This document shows positions 25,001 to 33,446 of a stretch of 42,277 bases of DNA, in pieces (within the stretch, counting starts at the first letter, position 1; each line of letters begins with the position of its first letter). Location: contig JAHJNL010000014.1 in the NCBI GenBank assembly GCA_018820855.1, positions 1-42,277 of the forward strand, read 5' to 3'. The notes under the pieces were generated by a model. That model was not told where the DNA came from and searched no databases. It worked only from the letters and a program-made list of their open reading frames with translations. The position numbers were made by a program, and so were the translations under genes. Source of the stretch: Pseudomonadota bacterium. GTDB lineage: Bacteria > Desulfobacterota > Desulfobulbia > Desulfobulbales > Desulfocapsaceae.

Positions 25001-25033
25001 AAGGCCATCTTTGCAGGGCAGGGTGGCCTTTTT
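25001..25033 (+). terminator. terminator-like hairpin directly before cbiD
   Basis: AAGGCCA (25001-25007) and TGGCCTT (25024-25030) form a perfect 7 bp stem with a 16-base loop, followed by TTT. It ends seven bases before the cbiD ATG, leaving no room for a normal ribosome binding site. It could be an attenuator. No B12-box (GCCACTG or AGCCAGGAGACCTGCC type) is visible upstream. Confidence 0.5.
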
Positions 25034-25039
25034 GTTCTT

Positions 25040-26140
25040 ATGAAAAAACTACGATCCGGATATACCACAGGGGCCTGTGCGGCAGCCGCCGCCAAGGCTG
25101 CAGCCTTGCTATTGCTCAGTGGTACAAAACAGGACTCGGTGGAAATACCCTTTCCCGATGGTTCACGGGTGCGGTTCAGTCTTGTCTCCTCGGATTTTGC
25201 AGGTTCCGGAAAGAGTGCTGCCCAGGCTGCCGTAATCAAGGATGCCGGAGATGATCCCGATGTGACCAATGGTGCCAGGATCGAGGCCTCTGTCTGTTAT
25301 GGCGAAAACGACACAAAAAGAGGTGCATTGCTGCGTATCCTGGGCGGGGTTGGCGTGGGGACTGTGACGAAGAGAGGACTTGCTGTCCAGGTTGGTGAGC
25401 CTGCCATTAATCCGGTGCCGAGGAAGATGATCCGGGATGCTGTCAGCGAAGCCCTTGTTGAGGGGAAAACAAATCAGGACTGTTGTCTGGATATAACCAT
25501 TTCCATCCCTCAGGGGGAGGAACTTGCAGAAAAGACCCTTAACCATCGTCTTGGTATTGTGGGTGGCCTCTCTGTGCTTGGGACCACCGGTATTGTACGC
25601 CCGATTTCAGCAGATGCCTGGACTGCAACCATTACCGCCTCCATGGATGTGGCCCGTGCAGCGGGACTGACCGACGTGATCCTTTCCACGGGCAGAACAT
25701 CGGAACGGGCGGTACAGGAACATCTTGGTCTGCCTGAGGAGGCGCAGGTGATGATGGGGGATTATCTCCATTTTGCTTTGCAGGAAGCGGCTCGCCACAA
25801 CTTTCACAGGATTCATCTGGCTGCTATGTGGGCCAAGGTGATGAAAGGGGGGATGAAAATTCCGCAGACCCATGTACGTAACGGGGCCCTCGAGATCAAG
25901 GCCGCTCTGGAATTTCTTGGTGATCTTGGCTGCAGCCCGGAACTCCTGCAGACCCTGGATGGTTCCAACACCGCCCGTGAAATCTATGGCCGTCTTCTAG
26001 AACAGGGAGAAAACCAAGTGATTCTAAGTGTTTGTGAGGCTGCGCGAATTTACTGCCAGGAGGTCTCCGGGCTTGATGTCATCGTCTATCTGGTGGATGC
26101 CTCTTCCACGATTGTAGCCACTACTGAGCGGGAGGTTTGA
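25040..26140 (+). CDS. cbiD: cobalt-precorrin-5B C1-methyltransferase CbiD
   Basis: 366 residues, the usual length. The N-terminal RSGYTTGACAAAAAKAA and the following EIPFPDGSRV are CbiD signatures; GVGTVTKRGL, AINPVPRKMI and GLSVLGTTGIV follow in the expected order. CbiD methylates C1 of cobalt-precorrin-5B using S-adenosylmethionine in the oxygen-independent cobalamin pathway. It is the first gene of an operon and has no visible Shine-Dalgarno site because a hairpin with a T run fills that place. Its stop (TGA 26138-26140) is followed two bases later by the next ATG. Confidence 0.95.
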   Translation: MKKLRSGYTTGACAAAAAKAAALLLLSGTKQDSVEIPFPDGSRVRFSLVSSDFAGSGKSAAQAAVIKDAGDDPDVTNGARIEASVCYGENDTKRGALLRILGGVGVGTVTKRGLAVQVGEPAINPVPRKMIRDAVSEALVEGKTNQDCCLDITISIPQGEELAEKTLNHRLGIVGGLSVLGTTGIVRPISADAWTATITASMDVARAAGLTDVILSTGRTSERAVQEHLGLPEEAQVMMGDYLHFALQEAARHNFHRIHLAAMWAKVMKGGMKIPQTHVRNGALEIKAALEFLGDLGCSPELLQTLDGSNTAREIYGRLLEQGENQVILSVCEAARIYCQEVSGLDVIVYLVDASSTIVATTEREV

Positions 26141-26142
26141 AA

Positions 26143-27393
26143 ATGGGATCTGTACTCCATCTTGTCGGTTTTGCTGACAGTGCCGGCCACGATTTTTCTG
26201 CTCTGTTTCATGGGCTTCGCTCTTCTGTGATTCTGGTCGCCTCCACTCGTTTGTATCAAAAATTGACGGCAATGTTTCCAGAGGAGCATATTCCGCCACA
26301 TATTCCCGTTGTCCCACTCGACACGGCACTGCAGCGGATTAAGGATTCTATTCAGGATGGCGATGTGACGGTGCTGGCCTCTGGTGATCCACTTTTTTTC
26401 GGAATTGGCCGCAAGCTTATCAGTGTTTTTCCTGAAGTTGAGATTCAAATCACTCCGGCCCTTTCTTCCATGCAGCTTGCCTTTTCCAGGTTTCAGATTC
26501 CCTGGGATGATGCACACTTTGTCAGCCTCCATGGAAGGCCTTCTGAGAATTTATCAGCCCTCCTCCTGAGGTGGCCCAAGGTCTTTGTCCTCACTGACAG
26601 GCAGAACAGTCCCAACATGATCGCCCGATATTTGTTGAAGGAGTGCGTTAAAGAAAAGAGCACAGAGATAGAAGTTCATGTTGGGGAAAATATCGGCTTT
26701 GAGTCAGAACGGTTGGTTAGTGGGAATCTTGAGGCAATCGCTGCCCAGCATTTTGTCGATCCCAATGTGATGATCCTGGTGAACCGCTGTCCTTTCCTTC
26801 AAACTGCGCCCTGTTTCGGTTTGCAGGAGTCCGAGATTCAGCACAGCCGTGGCCTGATCACCAAAAATGAAGTGCGGGCGGCATCTATACATGCTCTGCG
26901 TGTGTCAAGAGACGGTGTCTTTTGGGATGTCGGGGCAGGTTCCGGCTCAGTGGGCCTGGAGGTGGCCCGTCTCTTTCCTGAACTTCGGATCCTGGCTATT
27001 GAAAAGGAAGAAGAGCAGTGGCGGAATATCGAAACAAATCGAAAACGTTTTGCGGCCTGGAACCTGGAGCTGGTGAAGGGGATGGCACCGGAGGTACTGC
27101 ATGACTTACCGGATCCGACCAGGGTTTTTGTCGGCGGCAGTGGCGGGAATCTGGAGCAGATCCTTGATCTTTGTGTGGCCAGACTCCTGCCCGGTGGAAT
27201 TGTTGTGGTAAACGCTGTGATTGAAAAGACTGCAACACAAGCTCCGGAAATCCTTTATCGCCGTGGGCTTGAAGTGGAAGTCAGAGAACTTGTCGTGCAG
27301 CGCTTCAGTTATCCGGAGGGAGAACGACAGCAGTATAATCCGATCAAAATCATTGTTGGGAAAAAAGAGATTCAGGAGCCCGTTTATGAGTAA
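26143..27393 (+). CDS. cbiET: precorrin-6Y C5,15-methyltransferase/decarboxylase, CbiE-CbiT fusion
   Basis: 416 residues from ATG 26143, with GGGAGG seven bases upstream. The N-terminal half is the tetrapyrrole methylase CbiE (VLASGDPLFFGIGRKL, ITPALSSMQLAFSRF). From about residue 235 the CbiT class I methyltransferase follows (GLITKNEVRAASIHALRV, then the SAM loop WDVGAGSGSVGLEVARLFP, then RVFVGGSGGNLEQIL). The fused protein, also called CobL, methylates C5 and C15 and removes the C12 acetate carboxyl. Its end overlaps cbiF by 8 bp. Confidence 0.95.
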   Translation: MGSVLHLVGFADSAGHDFSALFHGLRSSVILVASTRLYQKLTAMFPEEHIPPHIPVVPLDTALQRIKDSIQDGDVTVLASGDPLFFGIGRKLISVFPEVEIQITPALSSMQLAFSRFQIPWDDAHFVSLHGRPSENLSALLLRWPKVFVLTDRQNSPNMIARYLLKECVKEKSTEIEVHVGENIGFESERLVSGNLEAIAAQHFVDPNVMILVNRCPFLQTAPCFGLQESEIQHSRGLITKNEVRAASIHALRVSRDGVFWDVGAGSGSVGLEVARLFPELRILAIEKEEEQWRNIETNRKRFAAWNLELVKGMAPEVLHDLPDPTRVFVGGSGGNLEQILDLCVARLLPGGIVVVNAVIEKTATQAPEILYRRGLEVEVRELVVQRFSYPEGERQQYNPIKIIVGKKEIQEPVYE

Positions 27394-28165
27394 AGAGAAG
27401 AGTTGTCCTGTGGCTATCGTCGGCGCAGGACCAGGTGATGTTGAACTGATCACTTTGAAGGGAAGGCGACTCCTGGACGAGGCCGACTGTATAGTCTATG
27501 CCGGAAGTCTGGTCAATAAGCAGCTGCTGCAAGACTGCCGGGCCGATATTTATGATTCCCAGGGGATGAATCTCGACGAGATCGTAGAGATTATGGCTGC
27601 GGCGTGGCGCGAAGGAAAGCGTGTGGTCAGGCTGCATACCGGTGATCCATCCATCTTCGGTGCCATCAAGGAACAGATGCAGGCCCTGGATAAGCTGGGG
27701 ATTGCCTACTATGTTGTACCCGGAGTGAGTTCAGCCTTTGGTGCTGCTGCCGCCTTGAAGGCAGAATTGACTTTGCCGGAGGTTTCGCAGACCGTGATAA
27801 TTACCCGGCAGGAAGGACGGACTCCGGTTCCTGAACGGGAAAAGCTGCGGCTTCTGGCCAGTCACCAGGCCACCATGCTTATTTTCCTCTCGGTATCCAT
27901 GATTGAGACTGTGGTTCACGAACTGACCGCTGGCGGCTATCCTCTGCACACGCCGGTTGCCGTGGTTGAAAAGGCGACCTGGGAGGATGAGCAGCTCATT
28001 GTCGGGACGCTCGCAGATATTGCAGTCAGGGTCGAGGCGGCAGGTATCAGAAAGACGGCCCTCATCTGTGTAGGCGAGGTTTTCGGAGATACTGCACTGC
28101 ATGCTGTTTCCAAGTTATATGATAGGAGTTTCAGTCATGGTACACGAAAAGGAACACAAGACTAA
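27386..28165 (+). CDS. cbiF: cobalt-precorrin-4 C11-methyltransferase CbiF
   Basis: 259 residues from ATG 27386, with AGGAG seven bases upstream; the open frame extends farther upstream only inside cbiET. Tetrapyrrole methylase motifs are present: VAIVGAGPGDVELITLKG, IVYAGSLV, VRLHTGDPSIFGAIKEQ, VVPGVSSAFGAAAAL, and the late TALICVGEVF. It adds a methyl group at C11 of cobalt-precorrin-4. The homologue in the aerobic pathway is CobM. It overlaps cobO by 29 bp. Confidence 0.94.
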   Translation: MSKEKSCPVAIVGAGPGDVELITLKGRRLLDEADCIVYAGSLVNKQLLQDCRADIYDSQGMNLDEIVEIMAAAWREGKRVVRLHTGDPSIFGAIKEQMQALDKLGIAYYVVPGVSSAFGAAAALKAELTLPEVSQTVIITRQEGRTPVPEREKLRLLASHQATMLIFLSVSMIETVVHELTAGGYPLHTPVAVVEKATWEDEQLIVGTLADIAVRVEAAGIRKTALICVGEVFGDTALHAVSKLYDRSFSHGTRKGTQD

Positions 28166-28679
28166 GGGGTTAGTGGCAGTCTTTACCGGCAATGGAAAGG
28201 GCAAGACCACTGCATCTCTCGGGCTTGCCTTCAGGGCTTTGGGACACGGACAGCGGGTCTGTATTATTCAGTTTATCAAGGGCAGCTGGGAATACGGGGA
28301 GATAGTGGCTGCTAAAAAATTTTCCCCGCTTCTTGATTTTCATGTCATGGGACGGGGCTTTACCTGGAAATCGGATGACCTGGAGAAAGATAAGGCAGCA
28401 GCTCTGGAAGCCTGGAAGTTTGCCAAGGAGGTTATTGAGGAAAACCGATACGCTCTGGTCATCCTGGATGAGCTTACTTACCTGCCCCATTATGGAATGC
28501 TTGCTGAGGAAGAGATCCTTACCGCGCTTGCGGACAAACCGAAGGGTCTGCATGTGGTCATCACCGGCAGATACGCCACGCAGAAACTGATTGATGCAGC
28601 CGATCTGGTCACAGAGATGACCGAGGTCAAGCATCCTTTCAAATCGGGTGTCAAGGCGCAGAAGGGTTTTGAATTCTGA
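28137..28679 (+). CDS. cobO: cob(I)yrinic acid a,c-diamide adenosyltransferase CobO/BtuR
   Basis: 180 residues from ATG 28137, with TAGGAG eight bases upstream. The P-loop GNGKGKTTASLGLAFRALG binds ATP, and IIQFIKGSWEYGE and VILDELTYLPHYGML are family motifs. It transfers the adenosyl group of ATP to the cobalt of the corrinoid, forming the upper ligand. The stop overlaps the start of the U32-like gene (TGATG), so the two are translationally coupled. Confidence 0.94.
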   Translation: MVHEKEHKTKGLVAVFTGNGKGKTTASLGLAFRALGHGQRVCIIQFIKGSWEYGEIVAAKKFSPLLDFHVMGRGFTWKSDDLEKDKAAALEAWKFAKEVIEENRYALVILDELTYLPHYGMLAEEEILTALADKPKGLHVVITGRYATQKLIDAADLVTEMTEVKHPFKSGVKAQKGFEF

Positions 28680-29755
28680 TGCAGGCTGGGCGTTCCCCCT
28701 TTCTTGATGTCCCCTTTGTTCCTGATGAGGACTATACTGCCTTCCTTGCTGATCATCTGGAATTTCTCCATTCCCTGCACTTCAGCCTCTATACTTCGTA
28801 TGGCCTGGATGGCCGGCACTCCTTTGACTGTCATGAAGTCGGACATCTCTGTCAACTTCTCTCCCTGTTGCCGGGGCCTGGCAAGTATGTACTCTGCAAC
28901 AATCGTTTCCTCCATCCGGCCCTCTATAGTGATAAAAAGTTTCTGGCTGATCTAGTCTCACGCCTGCAGACTCTCCTTGCCGAGGGCTGTCTGCAGGGCC
29001 TGGTCTTTAATGATTATTATTTTCTCCAGGCCCTTGGCGATTTCAGCCCGGAGACAGCAACATGCCTGGAAGCGGTTCCCGGTGTCAACTCTCTCTTGCA
29101 GTCCTACACCAAAATCCATAACCGTCTTCTGCACATAGAGGCTACGCCCTTTCGTCTGCCCACCAGGATTGTTCTGGACCGCAGTCTGAATCGAAGTCCG
29201 GATCTCCTGCTCAATCTGGTGCAGGAGTGCAGACAGGCATGGCCTGATCTGCATCTGGAACTTCTGGCCAATGAAGGGTGTATCCTGCACTGTCCTTTCA
29301 AACTTACTCATGATGCCCATATCGGGCTTGCCAATACAGGACTTGTCGGAGAGCAGAACTTTAGGCTTAACAGCATGCTGGGATGTATCCGTTTCTTGCG
29401 GGATCAGCCTGCCCGGATTTTTCAGTCTCCTTTTATCCGACCGGAAGATTCGGCCTACTATCTGGGGCTGGTAGACGTCCTGAAACTCTGTGGCAGAACT
29501 CTGGGGCCTTCCTTTCTGCAACCGGTAATCGAGGCATACTGTCAGGGGCGACAGCAGGGGAATCTCCTGCAACTGTTTGATACCACGGAATGGCTGGCAA
29601 GGACCCTTTATGTGGATAACAGCCGTATTCCTGAGGGGTTCAGGGAACATCTCAGTCGGTGTGGGCAAAATTGTGCAACATGTTCATATTGCCGTGAACT
29701 GCTGGTGAAAACAGGCAGAGACCTTCCCCTCGAAATTCCGGATTTCAGGGAATGA
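28679..29755 (+). CDS. U32-peptidase-like (UbiU/UbiV-type) protein, probable iron-sulfur protein
   Basis: 358 residues. A central LELLANEGCILHCPFKLTHD (C201, C205) resembles the cysteine motif of the U32 family (NEGC-x3-CPF), and FQSPFIRPEDSAYYLGLVD followed by LKLCGRTLG and GNLLQLFD also fits. The N-terminal part is a TIM-barrel-like run of strands and helices. A C-terminal cluster C328-x3-C332-x2-C335-x2-C338 could hold an Fe-S cluster. Some U32 proteins (UbiU/UbiV, RlhA, TrhP) carry Fe-S clusters and hydroxylate substrates without oxygen. Coupling to cobO suggests a corrinoid-related reaction, but no such role is known to me. Family assignment is by eye. Confidence 0.65.
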   Translation: MQAGRSPFLDVPFVPDEDYTAFLADHLEFLHSLHFSLYTSYGLDGRHSFDCHEVGHLCQLLSLLPGPGKYVLCNNRFLHPALYSDKKFLADLVSRLQTLLAEGCLQGLVFNDYYFLQALGDFSPETATCLEAVPGVNSLLQSYTKIHNRLLHIEATPFRLPTRIVLDRSLNRSPDLLLNLVQECRQAWPDLHLELLANEGCILHCPFKLTHDAHIGLANTGLVGEQNFRLNSMLGCIRFLRDQPARIFQSPFIRPEDSAYYLGLVDVLKLCGRTLGPSFLQPVIEAYCQGRQQGNLLQLFDTTEWLARTLYVDNSRIPEGFREHLSRCGQNCATCSYCRELLVKTGRDLPLEIPDFRE

Positions 29756-29888
29756 TCCGCTTTTTTAAGAGGCTGATTCCTGCCTTTGTTGACACCGGAT
29801 GACTACGAGGGTATTGTGTTTTTTTTCTGATTACTCTTGATTAAAGGGCTGGTAGGAGAGATTTGGCCCGTATTTCCCGGAGGGAACA

Positions 29889-30473
29889 ATGGAGTCATTT
29901 GATGTATTGTTAGAGCGTTCAACCAAAGTGCATGGACATATCTGTGCCGGACAGGTGATCGGGGTACGTATGTCCATCATCGGTCTTGAAGCCATTGGTA
30001 TCCAGGACCCCCGCGGACTGGATCGGAAAAAACTCTACGTATTGGTTGAGATTGATCGTTGTGCCACAGATGCTGTCCAGTCGGTTACCGGTTGCAGTCT
30101 TGGCAAACGGTCCATGCGTTGGATTGACTACGGTATCATGGCTGCCACCTTTGTAAACCTTGAGACTGGGAAGGCTGTACGCATCGTGGCCAGAGAAGAG
30201 TCACGAGAGCTTTCTATGAAATATTGCCCGAATATCGAGAATAAGTATGCGCGGCAGCTTGAGGCCTACCGGGTCATGCCCCAGGATGAGCTTTTCACTG
30301 TAGAGGAGGTAACGGTAGATATTCCCAAAGAGGATATGCCGGGCAGGCCTCTTCGGCGCGTTCAGTGCGAGGGCTGTGGCGACTGGGTGCAGGATTGCCG
30401 AGATGTGGAAAAAGACAATAGAATTCTCTGCCGGGGCTGTGCACACGGGAAATATTATCAGCCTGTGAACTGA
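29889..30473 (+). CDS. FmdE-family protein with C-terminal zinc ribbon
   Basis: 194 residues, with GGAGGGAACA before the ATG. The N-terminal FmdE domain has the metal-binding HGHICAG (residues 15-21), YVLVEIDRCATDAVQSVTGC and LGKRSMRWIDYG. The C-terminus has CEGCGDWVQDCRDV then CRGCAHG, a zinc ribbon. FmdE was named for a subunit of molybdenum formylmethanofuran dehydrogenase, but many members in sulfate reducers lie apart from that enzyme and probably bind metal or deliver it. It lies 133 bp after the U32-like gene, so cotranscription is possible but not certain. Confidence 0.85.
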   Translation: MESFDVLLERSTKVHGHICAGQVIGVRMSIIGLEAIGIQDPRGLDRKKLYVLVEIDRCATDAVQSVTGCSLGKRSMRWIDYGIMAATFVNLETGKAVRIVAREESRELSMKYCPNIENKYARQLEAYRVMPQDELFTVEEVTVDIPKEDMPGRPLRRVQCEGCGDWVQDCRDVEKDNRILCRGCAHGKYYQPVN

Positions 30474-30600
30474 GTTCTCGACTATGTGAAAATTGTTCTG
30501 TCAGACTGTTTTATGAAAGAACCAAGAATGGAGGCCATAATGGGAAAGCCTGATTTTTTCTTATTACCTCTTGAACACTCAATGTGAATATTTGATTAAC

Positions 30601-32196
30601 ATGATAACATTACTCGATTATGGTGCCGGCAATATCCGCAGCGTCAGAAATGCCATCAAAAAACTTGGATACACTGTCCAGGATGTCAAAAGTTCTGCAG
30701 ATATCCTGCAGGCAGAACGATTAATTTTCCCCGGTGTGGGCAGCTATGGCTCGGTCATGGAGCGCTTGCAGCGAGATGGCTTTGTAGAACCCCTGATCGA
30801 ACGGATTCGCTCCGACAAGCCCTTTCTCGGAATCTGTGTAGCCCTTCAGGCCCTGTTTGAAGGGAGTGAAGAGTCTCCAGGAGTAGCTGGATTGTCTATT
30901 CTCAAGGGGCAGGTCAAACGCTTTAAAAGTGGTGATCTGTCAGTGCCCCAGATCGGCTGGAATGGGGTGAATCTGCACAAGGATTCATCTCTCTTTTCCT
31001 CATACAGGGGAGAAAAACTCTATTTTGTGCATTCCTATCGGGCCACTCTCATGGAAGAGGATCGGGAATGGCTCCTAGCCACCACTAACTATGGTGAGGA
31101 GTTTGTCAGTGGGGTGGAGCTGGGAAATGTCTCCGCTTTTCAGTTTCATCCTGAAAAGAGCGGGAAGGTCGGGCTTGATATCCTGGAGAAGTATCTGCAG
31201 GACAGGGCAACAGCGCCGCTTACCGTGTCATCCCGCGAAAAAGCAGGGGAGATGGTAAAAACCAGCATAGCCAAACGCGTTATTGCCTGCCTTGATGTGC
31301 GGAGCAATGACAACGGAGACCTGGTGGTAACCAAGGGGGATCAGTATGACGTCCGGGATGCGGGTGAGGTGAGAAATCTCGGCAAACCGGTGGAACTTGC
31401 CAAACGCTATTATGAAGAGGGGGCTGATGAGATAACCTTTCTCAATATAACCGGTTTCAGGGATTTTCCCATGCAGGACCAGCCCATGCTCGAGGTTCTG
31501 CGCCGAACCTCTGAAAATGTCTTTGTGCCCCTGACGATTGGCGGCGGTATTCGTGAGTTTACCGATAGCAACGGCAAACACTATTCCGCCCTGAATGTGG
31601 CTTCCGAATACTTCAGGTCAGGTGCCGACAAGATCTCCATAGGCTCTGATGCCTGCTATATCGCTGAAGAGTATCTGCGTACAGGTAAAAAAACGGGAAA
31701 GAGCTCCATTGAACAAATCTCCTTTGTGTATGGAGCCCAGGCCGTTGTTATCTCCGTGGACCCGCGCAGAGTCTATGTCAAGAGTCCTGAAGAGACCAGT
31801 CATAATACGCTGAAAACAGAGTTCCCCGGACCGGCCGGAGAGGAATTCTGCTGGTATCAATGCACTGTCAAAGGCGGACGGGAAGGGCGTGATCTTGATG
31901 CCGTGCAGCTGGCTGCCAGCTGTGAGGCCCTGGGGGCCGGAGAGATTCTTCTGAACTGTATCGATAAGGACGGGACAAACAGCGGCTTTGATATGGAACT
32001 GATCAAACAGGTACGGGAGGCAGTCTCCATTCCGGTTATCGCTTCATCAGGTGCCGGTTCGGCAGCGCACTTTGTGGAAGTCTTTCAGGAAACCGATGCT
32101 GAGGCTGCCCTTGCCGCTGGGATTTTTCATCGACGGGAAGTGCCTATCTCTGAGGTGAAAAAGGCATTGCAGGATAATGGCATTGAGATCCGTTGA
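30601..32196 (+). CDS. hisHF: imidazole glycerol phosphate synthase, HisH-HisF fusion
   Basis: 531 residues from ATG 30601 (a TTG at 30571 would add ten residues; neither has a good Shine-Dalgarno site). Residues 1-200 are the glutaminase HisH, with C79 (FLGICVALQALF), H183 and E185 (QFHPEKSG). From about 222 the cyclase HisF follows (KRVIACLDVRSNDNGDLVVT, VPLTIGGGIREF, RSGADKISIGSDA, IPVIASSGAG). The insertions (DNGDLVVTKGDQYDV, AVVISVDPRRVYV, ILLNCIDKDGTN) match the yeast HIS7 type, not the separate HisF proteins of most bacteria. It makes IGP and AICAR in histidine synthesis. Confidence 0.94.
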   Translation: MITLLDYGAGNIRSVRNAIKKLGYTVQDVKSSADILQAERLIFPGVGSYGSVMERLQRDGFVEPLIERIRSDKPFLGICVALQALFEGSEESPGVAGLSILKGQVKRFKSGDLSVPQIGWNGVNLHKDSSLFSSYRGEKLYFVHSYRATLMEEDREWLLATTNYGEEFVSGVELGNVSAFQFHPEKSGKVGLDILEKYLQDRATAPLTVSSREKAGEMVKTSIAKRVIACLDVRSNDNGDLVVTKGDQYDVRDAGEVRNLGKPVELAKRYYEEGADEITFLNITGFRDFPMQDQPMLEVLRRTSENVFVPLTIGGGIREFTDSNGKHYSALNVASEYFRSGADKISIGSDACYIAEEYLRTGKKTGKSSIEQISFVYGAQAVVISVDPRRVYVKSPEETSHNTLKTEFPGPAGEEFCWYQCTVKGGREGRDLDAVQLAASCEALGAGEILLNCIDKDGTNSGFDMELIKQVREAVSIPVIASSGAGSAAHFVEVFQETDAEAALAAGIFHRREVPISEVKKALQDNGIEIR

Positions 32197-32605
32197 GGAA
32201 GGAAAAATAGACTCGAAAAAAATGCTGCCAACAGGAAGTGAGCGGATTCTCGTCCTTGATGACGAAAAGTTGATCGTTACCATGGTAACGATCATCCTGG
32301 AAGCATTAGGATATACCGTATACGGCGAAACAGATAGTCTCAAGGCCTTGGAGAAGATTCATTCCAATCCTCGGCTCTTTGATTTGGTCATTACAGATCA
32401 AAATATGCCCAATCTCGGAGGGGTTGGTTTTAGCAGGCAGGCCTGTGAGTTGAACCCTGACCTGCCCATTATTCTTTGCAGCGGTGATACCACCATGGTG
32501 GAGAGTGATGAGGATTTCCTGTCGGAAAACAGGATTCTTTTGAAAAAGCCATTGACTGCCATGGCTCTGGCAACTGCTGTTCGGACATTGCTTGATAAGA
32601 GGTAA
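32177..32605 (+). CDS. single-domain response regulator (CheY-like receiver)
   Basis: 142 residues if read from 32177, overlapping the end of hisHF; ATG 32222 gives a 127-residue protein that is a more typical single receiver. The domain shows ILVLDDE (acidic pocket), the phospho-acceptor Asp in LVITDQNMPNLGG, ILCSGDT and the conserved Lys in ILLKKPLT. There is no output domain. Its sequence resembles the receiver at the end of the hybrid kinase at 33447, which could be its partner, but this is inference. Confidence 0.8.
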   Translation: MALRSVEEGKIDSKKMLPTGSERILVLDDEKLIVTMVTIILEALGYTVYGETDSLKALEKIHSNPRLFDLVITDQNMPNLGGVGFSRQACELNPDLPIILCSGDTTMVESDEDFLSENRILLKKPLTAMALATAVRTLLDKR

Positions 32606-32709
32606 CTGTTCAGCAATATCAGGGACTACATCGGCGGCGAAGCTGGTGTAGCCCGAACCGCTATTTTTATCACTAAGCTCTTTACCTTCTTTAGCTTCAC
32701 CATTGCAGA

Positions 32710-33264
32710 TCAGGACTGCAAAACAATCTTGAGTCCAATGCCGATGAGGATCATGCCTCCGAGGACTTCCACCCGTTTTCCCCAGATCGCACCGACTGTA
32801 TTGCCAAGCAACAGCCCCGCCACGGTCAGGATCGCGGCACAGAGGGCGATAATCAGAGCGGGATACCAGATAGTGACACTGATGAGGGCCAGGGAGAAGC
32901 CCACTGCCAGGGCATCTATTGAGGTGGCGATTGAGAGCAGGACCAGGGTGCCCCCCCGGCTGGGATCTTTTCTGACTTTTTCCTCGTTATTGTCCTGCAG
33001 TGCCTCATGGACCATTTTGGCCCCGACAAAGCTCAGAAGTCCGAAGGCAATCCAGGGAGCCCAGGTGGTGACAAAGGTCTGCATGCCAAGCCCTGCCATC
33101 CAGCCGATGATGGGCATTAAGCCCTGAAAGAGTCCAAAATGAAATCCCAGACGGAAGAGATGTCTGCCGGTGAGCGGTTGAAGAATGACGCCTGCCCCAA
33201 GGGCAACGGCAAAGGCGTCCATGGCCAGTGCTATGGCAATACCCGTCAGTGTAACGATATCCAT
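32710..33264 (-). CDS. mntP: manganese efflux pump MntP (YebN)
   Basis: 184 residues from ATG 33264. Six membrane helices in two repeats of three; each repeat carries an aspartate signature (AIALAMDAFAVALGAG near the start and LLSIATSIDALAVGFSLAL in the second half). A charged loop (NNEEKVRKDPSRG) separates the halves. MntP exports Mn(II) across the inner membrane. The region upstream shows no yybP-ykoY-type riboswitch by eye. It is divergent from the hybrid kinase gene. Confidence 0.92.
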   Translation of the reverse strand: MDIVTLTGIAIALAMDAFAVALGAGVILQPLTGRHLFRLGFHFGLFQGLMPIIGWMAGLGMQTFVTTWAPWIAFGLLSFVGAKMVHEALQDNNEEKVRKDPSRGGTLVLLSIATSIDALAVGFSLALISVTIWYPALIIALCAAILTVAGLLLGNTVGAIWGKRVEVLGGMILIGIGLKIVLQS

Positions 33265-33446
33265 GTCTGTGTCCTGATTCTGTCCAAATGTTCCTGGTAA
33301 AAGATTCTGCAAACTCTCAGTCAGGAGTAGGTTTGTAGCATAGCTGGTTTTGTCTGACCAGGGCTTTCTTATTTTTTGTGCTTTTTCGTTATGATGTGCT
33401 AAAGTTTGTAAAATAAATTCCTTCTCCCCGTCTTTGTTGAGGATAT

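Noticed and set aside
24864-25040. Cobalamin riboswitch upstream of cbiD
   Set aside because: The expected B12-box and GCCACTG-type conserved segments are not visible, and the leader after the strong terminator is too short for a complete aptamer.
33265-33446. Manganese (yybP-ykoY) riboswitch upstream of mntP
   Set aside because: The minus-strand leader does not show the conserved GGGGAGUA and paired motifs of that class.
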